From Synchiropus splendidus (Eukaryota > Chordata > Actinopteri > Syngnathiformes > Callionymidae), in assembly GCF_027744825.2 (NCBI RefSeq), contig NC_071335.1, positions 10,765,001 to 10,829,000 of the forward strand: DNA of 64,000 nucleotides, read 5' to 3'. Both the position numbers and the translations under genes were made by a program. Numbering within the stretch: the stretch's first letter is position 1; each line of letters starts with the position of its first letter. The notes below the pieces were generated by a model. It was not told where the DNA came from, made no database searches, and saw only the letters and a list, made by a program, of their open reading frames with translations. Shown here piece after piece: positions 43,201-55,200 of the stretch.

Positions 43201-46200
43201 CATGTATTTGAATCAGGAGACCTAGCTCCCACCTCTGCTTCCAACTGTCCTGTGGGTGAGGGTCGGCCATTGTCCGTCAAGCGTTGGGGAAGCTCTGAAC
43301 AATCTGTGTCAACTGACTTCATTTCAAACACATCTTCATTTGCTTTTGGTTGTGTATGACCACGGACAACATCTGCATATGTGAAGTTCTTGGACACGTA
43401 GAAGGGTTTAGATTCAGTTCTGGGTTGGCAACTGCTCTCAACCAAATGTTCTGATGAAAGGGAATCTGGTGAATCGGGCCTGTTTTCATCAAAAAGAGTC
43501 CTCAGCCAACATTCTGTATCCTCACCATCTGACATGCTCAGTGTGGATTCTGGTCTCTGTGCAGAGTATTTTAAATAATAGTCACAATGTAGAACTCCAG
43601 CCTTCAAATTTTGAATCTCTGGACAAGAGACGCCACCCACTGAACACAGGGATTCCGGAGAAGAGGGTCTAAAGTCTTCTAACCATTCCTTGAGCAATGA
43701 GGAGTCAAAATTGGAAGAAACAGATTCTGGTGACCAGGTCCTGCTGCAGAACAATACTTCAAGCTCCACGTCTGACAAGACAGAATGAGGAGACTCTGGT
43801 CTGGTTTCATCAAACAAGGTGTCAAGATGCAAATCGGTCCCTTTCCAATCTGAAAGACTCGATTGGGGTGTGAATGATGTGGCCCTCGAAGACTCAACCT
43901 CACATATGATGTGGTCTGCTCTGAACTGAGGAACTGGAGAATCCGGAGACAGGGCCCTCAGTTCCTCTTCAGACACCACTGAATCAGGGGACTTTGGTCT
44001 GAGCTCGACCTTTAGAGAGAGACACTCTGCAAACTCTGGTCCGGTCTCATTGAAAAAGGTATCAAGATACAAATCGGTTCCTTCCCAATCTGAAATACCT
44101 GATGATGTTAGGGGCTCAGCCTCACACATGATTTTGACCCCCTTGGATTGAGGAACTGAAGAATACGGAGGTAAAACATTAAGTTGACTTTGATAGGTAG
44201 TGGAACCAGGATAATATGGTGACACCTCTCTCACTCGTCCAGTGGATAAGGACGGGCCTATGACTGACATGTTTGGTGAAGTGTCAAAACATTCAGTATC
44301 AAGCGAAGTGCACTCATCTGCTTTTAGTAACTTAAGTCCCCGCACAACATCTGCATATGTCAAATTTCCATCATGAGGTTTTGATGCAGTTGTCTTTGTT
44401 TTATAATCACACATACCTGTATAGTCCAATTTTGTGGACAGTGTCACAGTACAGCTTCCATTATCAACTCTGTACTTCTGATCATCTTTCCGCGTTGAAA
44501 TAATACCCGATGATGTGTTCGATGTTCGATCAGATGCTTTTATGTTCAAATGAATTTCATCTCTAAAATGTAAATCATATGTAGGTCTCTCAACCAGGTT
44601 GAACGTAACTACTGAGTTCATTTCCAAAGTTGAGCTATTTTCTTTTGTCTTGCTACATGGTTTGGCAGGGTGACCATCCGAGAGGCTAATAATTTCCTCA
44701 AACACTGGTTCCCTTTTTGTGGTAAAAGACTTCTCAGAAGTTGTAAAATCATTTGGCATCGTTTGGTTTTTTTGTTTTTCATTCAAATCCTGTAAATTTG
44801 GAGGCATAATGCCTTTGTGACATGGTGACGTTTCACAAGTCAGAGCATTCTCATCTGTTTTTGTTGGATATGATGTTGGATTATAACCTGAATACTGTAA
44901 AAAGTAGTCACAATGTTGTGCCATAAGTGTTGCGCGAGATTTTTCAGAAAGCATTAGCTCAAGAAATGAAAAACTGCATTCAGAAGTTGGGGAGTCAGAA
45001 GAACGTGGTGGGCCATCAAAATCTAACATTTGATGTTCATAAGAATCTTTAAAAGAGGATTTTAGATCATTCCGCAATGAATCATACCCGTTGAGTGAAT
45101 GTGTATTTTGTAAATGGAATTCAGATTCCGGAACATAATTGATGAGATTACAACCAGAATGAGAAGCAGCGGGGTCAAAACCATATAAGAAGTGCCAGCC
45201 ACTACACTCAGTGCCCATTGGTGAGTCGGGTGACAAAGCCCTGTAATCGTTAACTGACATGACAGAGTCAGGAGACGACTGTCTATTTGTAAGATCATTG
45301 AAGAACCAAGCGTCTTCATCTTCTTGCCTCTCACAGACTTCTGAAAAGGAGAGCGTGGATGCCACAGAATCGGGGCTCAACAAAGTGTGTTCAACTGAAG
45401 TTGAGGGCAACATAGTCATTTGGTGAGCTGACGTTCCTGACATTGATTCTGACAAGTTGGTGAAGTCTATTTTTGGACAATTAACGGAATGTAGCCTTTC
45501 ATTTCTTCCATAAAGATCATGGTTGTTTTTGAGATGTGCATAATCCTTCTCAGTTGAGTCACAGGGCATGTGAGTACATCTGGTTCTCAAGAGATCACGA
45601 GGACCAGGGTTATCAGCCTCATCCTCATCAATGAAAAACATTTCTCCAAGAACCTTGTGTTCATCTGTTATTGGGCAACTATCTGGTGTTGGAATACCCA
45701 TAACTGGCCACTGCGAGAGCTGACCATGGCCATAGATAGTTTTGCCGATATGGGTTGTTGTGTCATCGAGTGAGCTCCTTTCAACTTCAGTGTTTTCTTC
45801 AGTCAGTCCCAAAGTTAATTGTTGTTCATCTGGAAACAGGACCCATGGGCTCTTTGCGCACCGTCCTTGAGTCACACGTTTGGTTATGGCTTCACTACCA
45901 ATGTGTGACATTTTCTCAAACTCCTCTTGTAGCTCACTGAAGTCAGTCTCAGCTTGGTCTGACTCGGAAAGGCTCAAATGAAAGTCTCTAATGCAAACTG
46001 GTGCAGGCCTGCTCTGCATTTTGGGAAACTTCCCTTCCTCGCATTGCACCCGCATCATGGGGCCAGAATCATCTTCAAGTTGGCCTTGAACACCTCCCAC
46101 AGAGGTGAAGAACTGAACTTCAAAACTGCAGGAACTTTCTTCATCTTCAACTTTGTAATTGGTGCAATATAGCATGGGTTTTGGACTCCCCAGTGCAGCA

Positions 46201-49200
46201 TCCTTAGAGCTGGACAGCTTACTTACTTGGTGATCCAAGTTGTGAAAACTTGCATGCTCCTGAGTAATCGTATCCTCTGAGGTCCAAAGATTGGGGTTCA
46301 GCTCCCTGTCGCACAGAAAAAATGATTACAAAGACATATAAATACGTATGATATCATAATTGAATTTGAAAAGAAAGAAAGGTGAGATAAAATGTATGAA
46401 TTTACCTTGGGATCTCCAGCTCCTCCAAGAGATCACCATGCATGCTTTCAGAGTGAGTATGCCCACCAGGCTCTGCCCAGGATGGTATATCCAGGAGAGA
46501 AGCTACTGATAGGTCTTCTTCGGAGACAGCTGGAGGGGGTCTGCGGTCCGACTCAACCATTCTCACAACTCTAGGGCTCTCTGTATCCTCTTGCACCAAT
46601 GAAAGTGTCACTGACACTGAAGGGAAATCCGCAAGAAATCAACCCAACAGCTCACATGACAAAGAACATGCATTGGCATCAGGCTTTTAGCTCGGATTTT
46701 GAAAGAAACTTGCTTTATAAAAAAGAAACTCTATTTGTACGAACAAAACCCATCTGAGTCAAATAATCGTCGAATTATATGATATCACGATAACACTTTC
46801 AGATGCAGGGGTCTCCTGGGCAGGTGTTTTACTTGGCTGACCTGGATTCATTAAAAACCTTACTACAACCTTAGTGTCTACAGCTTTTGTCAACGATTGC
46901 TTAAAGTTTGGAACTTCTCTGTGGTTTCCTCCTTTCATCAGCATCAGACATCAATAAGAACATGCCGAGCGTGTGGCGACTCGTGAGATATGGATAACAA
47001 AACAAAACAAATATGGCGATCACGATGGCCAAGCTACGGCTGCTAAGGGGTTGGGAACCTGCAAATTTCAATCATATTCAACGAAATTACCCAGCAAAAA
47101 CTTTTTTTTTTTCATGGAAACCAGTGTGATGACTACGAGTAATAGTCTGACATGTAGGACGTCCTACTGTGGATGCAGGAGGCTATGTATTTTTTCATGT
47201 TTTGCAGTTGAGGGTATCCACAGGACGCCCAGATGCCTCCCGAGCTAAAAGCCTGATTGGCATCATAAATAGTCAAGTGGTTACCTTCACTTTGATCCAG
47301 TGTCTTCTCGATCTCTGCATATGTTCTTGAAGTTTGGTCTTGCATAGACTTGTTCATTTGGGTCTCGATAAGATGAACAATATCCATCCGGTTGATCTTG
47401 GTCAGTCTTTTAATCAAACAATCCTCTGTGAAAGAATTATTTATTAACATTCAACAGGGAAAAACAAAGACACATTTTGCATCCTAAAATGCACCAATTT
47501 AGCCCAAATACACAAATTACATTTTTATTCTTGGAAGTGAGTCCAGCACACTTGTTTACCTGTTGCATGTTTGCCTTCCCGTTCCACCCAACGCTGCAGC
47601 AAGGCATGGCTCTGTTCTTGGAGGGAATTTGGGTTTTCCGATCGAACCAGTTGAATATCATCTTCGCTGAATTCCAGCTCCCGCGCCAGCTCTGGGAGGG
47701 TGGATGAAAACATGCTTTTAAAACCTTTACATTTATTTAATGATCCCTATGAAGTGTTTATTTTGATATTTAAAAAATTGCAACCAATAAAAGAGACTTG
47801 ACTTACCAGTCCAGCTGAAGCCCAGTAGATCTGCAATGATAGCTAATGTCTCCTCTTTCCTATCAGGGTCATCTTTCCAGTCCACTAAGCAAAAATCACG
47901 AGAGCAACAATGAGGCGTTTGTGGACTTTTTTTCTGGCTATAATAGACATGTAATAATTGAAAATATACAGTGTTTCTCACAATTTAAAACAATCCTTCA
48001 AAATATTTCTGAGACCCTCAGCAGTATTAGTTCAGATGTTAGTTGTATTGCAGTGCTAGATGTTTTAAAGGGGTTAGTAAGTTGTAAAAATGTGCCCAAC
48101 GCAGTAGTCCGCTGCACAAGAAGCTGACATAGTGTTTCAATCTTGAGATTGAATGACAAACTGATGGAAAGCAACGCACGTTAACATGACAACCATTTCA
48201 TTGCAAAAAACAAACCAAAACAAAGAAACATGAGAAACTTAAAAAATAGCCAACACCTTACAACAGAATTCACAACATGACTACAATGTAAAATGAAAGA
48301 ACCAAAACAAAGAGTCCTTATAATCCTGGACCAGAGCTACTTTATAAAATGCATGTGACGCCATACCTCGCAGGCACTCTGGAGTGGGTTCATCGACGAT
48401 TTCCTGCATCTGAGTTACAACTGTATCGTCCCAAGCAGGTCTTGTTTCAAACACATCCTCTCTACCAGAAGATGGTTGGACACTTGCAAGGTTCTCATCT
48501 GAATCTGAGCTCTGGGAAGCAGGGATGTTGTATGTAAATATCGCAGAATTTGGGCTTTGGTGACTGGCACTGCTTGCCTCATCGGTATCCAATGAGGAGT
48601 GAGTTAGAACATTCCGAGTTTCAGAGATTGGAGATTCAGTTATTTGGACGGAGAGAGCTGTCACATGACCTTGGAGTGGAGGTTGGGCGCTATCAGAATA
48701 ACTTCTGTGGTCTTTAGTTGCTGGCTCACTGGTGACAGCATCTGCTTCAGAAGTGGTCCTGCGATCTGATGTGGAGCTGCTCAGTGTTTGGTCAAGATTG
48801 TTTTCTGTTTGTGAATGTATTCTGGATTGCTCTTTTTTCTTATTTTTGAAAGTCGAGTGTGAATCCTTTACTCCAGAAATTGAGATCTCGATAACGGAGC
48901 ATTGGTCTTCTTCCGCTTCATCACCGGACGAGTCAGAGGACACCTCACTGGTTTTTGAGGATCTAGATTCTATTGGGATTTTCCCTGACTGAAGATCAGC
49001 AATGGTTGAGTTCAGGGAGCCTAAACCGAGGCTCGCCATATCAGTAAGGACTGTGGTTTGACTCTCTTTGGCAGTGGGAGAACCGATTTCAACATCAAAT
49101 GAACTGCCAAGCTCGACATCATGAAGAGACTCATCACACTCCGCGGGTTTAAAGATCGTTCTTTCCTCTTCAGTAGTCTGGGTAAAAAATGGACTTGTTA

Positions 49201-52200
49201 TTTCCAGTTCATCATTTGTCTTCGACGTCTCGATATCGCTCCCGCTCACATCTTCAGCATATTGTTCTTCTAAGTGAAATAATGTTTCCCTCTCTCCATC
49301 AAAGCTTCTCCTTGACACATCAATCGCTCCTCCTCGAGTCATTTCAAACATCTTTCCATTTTCAAAGTGAAATGACTGTGTGGTACTCGCATCCTCTGGA
49401 ATATGAACAGGTAATATATCAGACACTTGTGTCACATTGCTCTCAACTTCTACTGGTGACCCAACAGTCTCATAGGGAGACGTTACCTTTACTTCATTGT
49501 TATCCCTGATATCACTAGAATCTTGCATCATGGTGCTGTCAACAGACTCATGAACAAGCGGACTGATAGCACAGCCCGCAGAAGCCACATCTTCATTGTG
49601 ATCAACAACCTCTACTCTCTCTGTCTGAAATGTAATTAGATTTTCTGTTCTAACTGTCAGGTAGTTGTCAATTGGTTGATGGAAGGATTGAGCCAGTGAA
49701 TCTGAGTGCAGAAATGCTGTCTTTTCCTCACTACCATCAGATGCATTATCAGCTCGAGGATCTTCTTCCACATTTCTGTCATATTGTTTATACTCATCTT
49801 GCAAATCCTCTCCATAGGACGCAGACAATATTTCTGATGAATCATATTTGAGACCTGCCTTTGCTTTCGCGTCCTGCTCCATCTCATCAAACATTTTGAT
49901 TTTCGCTGCCATTTTGAACATCTTTTCTTCAGGTGTGAACTGTTTATAAATGGCATCGTCTTCACTGTCATCATTTTCTAACTTGCTCTCAGCTTCCACG
50001 TGTGTAACAGGCTCATCGACATCAGTAATATCGTTGTCATACACAAAACAAGCTTTAAGCTGGGAGGCATAATCCTCATACACAGCAGCCTTCACTGGCA
50101 TCTTAAATTCAGCGTACCGATCTTGAGTAGGGCTTGACTCAAGGGAGTCTCGACAAGGGGACACCGGAGTCGGACTAGCTTCAATGGAGTCAGGAGATTT
50201 GTTTGAGGATCTGTCCTCCATAACAGGACTTGCTTCAAGAGAATCCAAATGGCAAGAATCTTCAAATTGTTCTTCCAAGTCCTCCATCTTAAGGCTCTCC
50301 AAATCAGTCGGTCGCTGAGGTGGGAGTGAACTTCCTGACACATCTGAGAAGCCTGTCGTTTGGAAAGTCTGATTTACAGGTTTTAGGGAAACATCTTCAT
50401 CGCCAGAGAATTCTGTGTGTCTTTTGGAAATCTTTTGAAAGTCGTCTTCATTTTCAGGAGAGTCTTGTGGATGTTTCCTCACAGTTGCCATCATGTCATG
50501 GTTTTCTGCCTCCTCTACTACTACAGTGGCGGAATTCCCTGGTAAACATTTATCCAAGTCCACACTGAGCCATGAAGTTATTCCTGAATCATTCCTCTCA
50601 GTCACAGTCACAGTCTCAGTCTGACTTCTTCTCTCAATGTGAACTTGTTCGAATGGCAGCTCCGTTATGTTTGGCTGGGATGTGATATATTCCTCGTCCT
50701 CTTTTGGTTGGACTGCTTTTCTCATAGCGTCTTCTTCAATACATTTATCCAACTCACTCGAAAGCAGTGTGAACATACCGGACATATCCTTCTCGCTGGT
50801 GGACAGTGGCTTGTTCGATTTCTGACCAATCAAAACTTCCTGGAATGGTGTCTCCAGTACTTGAGACATTTCCTTACATGGAACAATGCTGTCTGAGTCC
50901 TGCATTGCATGAATAATGCTCTCATCTTCAACATCATAAGCTATTACAGCTTGTTTACTCTCAAGGATTGTCAAATTGAATTCAGTACAAGGTTTGAAGT
51001 CGACTTCCTGATGTGTGTCCTCATTTTCAGCAAGTGGTTGAGGTATCACTGTTGTTTCCAGGAGATGAGAATCAGCTTCAATGTTCTGCGATGGAAGCAT
51101 TGCAGACACCTCCGTGGAGGTTGTCAACGGCTCATAGCAACTGCCTTTTCCATTCCAATCCTGCTCTAGTCGAATCTGTTTATTCAAGATCTCCTCACGC
51201 ATATGTTTCTCATCTTTAAACTCTGTCTTTAATTGTTGTGTGACGCTGACTAACTCTGTTGTCATGTGATCACCACACGGTGTGTGCTCCTCCTCATTTG
51301 CTTGATCAGAATCAGGAGAAGTTTTTGAAGGAGACACTGCTTCTTCCACTTCTAGAGTGGAGTTGTCTTTGATCTCAAATTTGAACTGCTTTTCTGCCCT
51401 GACATGGTATTCATCATCCATCTCACCTTCACTTTCGTAATCTGTCATCACTGCAGGGTACTCTTTCTTGGGCAAAATGATTTCTTCAAATTTATCTTCA
51501 ACCACAGATCCCTCCAGTTGTTGACTCACTAAGAGTGTGGACTTAAGACACTGATCCCACTGTGTGTCTAGTAAGGAGACCATACCTGCCATGTCTTTTT
51601 CTGCAGTGCCTCTCTTCACAGCTGTTTTTCTGATTAATTGAGTTTCCTGACACACTGGCTCCCTGACTGTCACCTCCAACTCTGTATTTGTTTGTCTTTC
51701 CTCACTCCATGTCTCTGCATGGGCTTCAGGCATTTCTCTAGTTGTATGAGAACATGTTTCATCCATGTCTGAATCTGCCAGTCTTTCATATTCAGAAATG
51801 AAAAGAGTTGAGTTTTCTTCAACATGACACTCCACAGTTGTGTCCTCCATGAAATGGCCAGACATTTCTTCATCGTCATTTTGATTGTCAACATGTGTGT
51901 CTTCCGATGACTCCATCTGACAGCTTGCATTAGTGATTTCAGTCTTGTTTTTAAACAACTGATACTCAGGGCTGTCTTCAAGCTCTTCCTTTATGTCTGC
52001 ACTGAAGTCTTCAGAAGGCCTGCGGTCAGGGCTGATCTGTAAATCCTCACATAAACCTTTGCCACTGCTTGTGACTGGTGTATCTAACTGCATCATGCTG
52101 GCGGCCTTTGGTGTCAACTGTTCTCTTGTACCATGAACTGGATCTGCGATGTCTTCAAGTGAATTTAGCAAATCAGTTTTCTCTCTCTCCCACATTTCCG

Positions 52201-55200
52201 ACTCCACCTCTCCATCTTTGTCATCATTTTCCGCAGGATTGATGGTACTATGTTGGCCTTGAGGATTGAAATCACGCTGGACTGAGAGTTTTTCTCTTTC
52301 GTCAGTCTGCAGAGAAGCCGCCGATTTGTGCTCGAACAGTCCGGCCTTAATTTTAGATGGGTCTTGGCCAGTTTGAAATGTTTTCATCAGTTCCTTCACT
52401 GACATCGTTTCTTTCTCTGAAGATTCAAGTTCTTCAGTGTACGGACGGACACTTTCATCATAGCATTGGACTGTCTCTGCGAACTTAACTGTTTTTGCTA
52501 CTTGTGAATTATCTGAGGGAGAGTCCTTTAGAATGCCCTCAGTAACCTCAACTAGATGATTGTCTGAGTCAGTGCTGCTACAACTCATTTCCACGTGTCT
52601 GACTGTCGGAGTCTGGGCTTCAGTTTGAATCGTTGGTTCAGTTCTATGTGAATCTGGAGTTGACACAGATGAAGACGAAACCATTGCTTTGTGTTCAAAA
52701 AGTCCAGATTTGTGCTTGGATGGGTCCTGGCCAGTCTGGAATGCTTTCATGAGCTCCTTCACAGACATGGTCTCCTCTAAACGTTCTGTTTGTGATCTGG
52801 GAGATCTCGGGGACTTTGGAACTTTGGGCAGATCTGGCATCTCCTCCTCCTTTCTTATCGGAACGGATGATTGTTGAATAGATATATGGCTAGTTCTTTG
52901 TGCTGACTCTTCTTCTACTTTGCTCTCCAAAGCTTTAACTCTGTCCTTAATTGACCCAATAGAAGTCTCAACGATGAGGGGGGATGCTGGTGGATTTGCT
53001 GAGTCAGCACTTCTCTCCTGAAGCAAAAGGTCACCGTCTAAAGATTCCTCTGAGCTCATCCTTTCCAGCTCTCCTTCTGAACTACTACAACCAGAGCGCT
53101 GTCGGTCCCTCAGCTTTTTCCTAATAGGTTTCTTGATATCAGGAGGACGTTTTCCATTATTCTTTGTCTTACTTCCGCTAACTTGAGCCAAGTCTTCCTG
53201 AGACAGATTCAGAACTTCAGTCTGTGGGTTAATGTCTTGGTTGTTGTCCATGGTGACTGATATAGCTTCAGAAATGTGGATAGTAGTTCTTGAGGAAACA
53301 CTCTCACTCTTGATGATAAGCTCATCTGTTACAGGTTCTGGGTCAGTTTCAGGTGGCTGTGACTCTAAGACTGACCAGTTATTTCCTCTCGGTTTCTGAT
53401 GACACTCGTCTTTATAGGCATCCATCCATTGACTCTCTTTCCCCAACATCTTACTATGATGCTCCACGCTGGCCACAGTTCTGTTCTCTTGAAACTCTTT
53501 ATCTCCGCGTCTCTCCTCAGTGAGAAAGCGATCGAGCTGCTCCACAGCTAAACTATGAGACCCTCTGATGTCTGACATGTCTGACAGGAGGTCGGGACTG
53601 GCAAGGATCGCAGGGTCAAGAGGTTGATTTGTTTTCAGTGAGAATGTGTCCATTGATTCAGATTCATCGTCTTTGGTTCGAAAATGTATTGCAAACAAAA
53701 GGTACAAAACATTGGGGACAAATGAAGTGGGGGGAGAAGAGATCAGAAAACTGTGATCAAGACAATGCCATTACATTCCATCTTCAGTTCAGAGAGTAAA
53801 AAGAAAAGAAGGATGAAAAGATGTGTGGAAGAAGAGACCAAAAGATGGCAAAGGCATCCAGAACATATTTTAGGGCAGTGATAGAAAAACCAAGGCCACA
53901 ATGACGAGCAAAATAAAAAAAAAACATATATGTCGCCAGATAAAGGAGAAATGTGTTCACAGATGTAAACAAAGGAACATGGAGGCGGGCGAGGACACAA
54001 ACTAAATATCTCAAGATTGATGCAGACATGGAAAGTTATGTCTGCACATGAACCAAAGCTCCAAATGAAAAAGCACATACATTTAAACAGTTTAAAAATA
54101 AACATATATTTGAGGAAATAAATGGATTTATTAACTATACCTTGGAAAGAAAGCTTTAAGTGCAATTGCTCTTCCTTTTTATGGTAAAAATACTATATAT
54201 ATTAAATCAGAAATAAATCCACAAAAGGCGCATAAAAAGAGCTTAAGGACACAAAAAAGATAAAGCGCTGGCGTCAGTCAGGAAGGATCAGTAGACTACA
54301 AATGTCACTAAAAGGTAAGGATGTGACATTAGTATATTAATAAAACTCCATGCAAACAAAGGCTTACTGCATCATCGAAAGAGTGAATTGAGAAAGTTAA
54401 TAGGGGTTCAGAAAAGAGGGACGCAGTCAGCAGCCATCACAAAGCGTGCGTATATGAAAATCATGTCAGATATAAATCTATGTGTGACAGTAAATAGAAT
54501 ACCCAACCACAACGCTATAAAGGCTACAGTCATTACACAGAGGAAGCATTTTCCCACTCACATTTCTTGTCACTTTTCTCGCTCTGCAAAACAGAGAAAG
54601 AATTAATTCAACTCGAGAAGGTAAACAATGCGCCAAATAAACAACGCTAATTACCTCCTCGTCCACATCCTGTTCTGAATCGGAATCCTGGGTGAGAGGA
54701 TGAGGAAGAGCAATGAGAATGACTGAACATCCAGAAAGTTTGACAATCCAACTGACCTTGGAATATGTTGGCAGAGTGATGTTAAGGTTGCAGATGGCGT
54801 TGTGGTTAAGACTGCGGTATGTGCGTGGTTCCTTAGTGAAGGACAGGCGGCCGCACGGCTCCTGCGCCGTGTCACGAATCTGCTCAGAGATATATACACT
54901 TTTCAGGTTGCATTCTTCTTCATTGACAAAACCTCAGACTGCATCGCCCGACCTTAATGAAAAGCGCCAGCCTGTTTTCTTTGAAGGCGAAGAAGCTGAA
55001 TACATGATGCTGGCCACTTTTTGTGAGAGGCACTAGATTCCCAAAGCAGTCAGCAAATATTGGCTTTCCCTCCAAGACCTGCGCGCATCAATAAAATAAA
55101 GCATCATGCATTAATAATCGCCCACTTATACCTGCACACTTTGACGAATACACCGCATTCCTTCACCTCAACATCCCGACTGCGGGCGACTTCTGTGAAG

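Noticed and set aside
29500..43700. Regularly spaced 65-143-codon ORFs on both strands every 1,017 bp
   Set aside because: These are shadows of the coding array in other frames. They repeat only because the DNA repeats.
28900..44110. CRISPR-like or satellite DNA interpretation of the tandem array
   Set aside because: Units are 1 kb long, fully open in one frame and continuous with ank2 exons. This is a vertebrate coding array, not CRISPR or classical satellite.
28900..44110. Reading the giant frame as the known mammalian 440-kDa exon
   Set aside because: The true counterpart ([41 protein letters not shown] motifs) is the separate exon at 48367-53670, upstream of the death domain.
53743..54165. 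140-codon hydrophobic ORF on the minus strand
   Set aside because: It lies in the AT-rich intron before giant exon 1 and has no ankyrin similarity or splice support.
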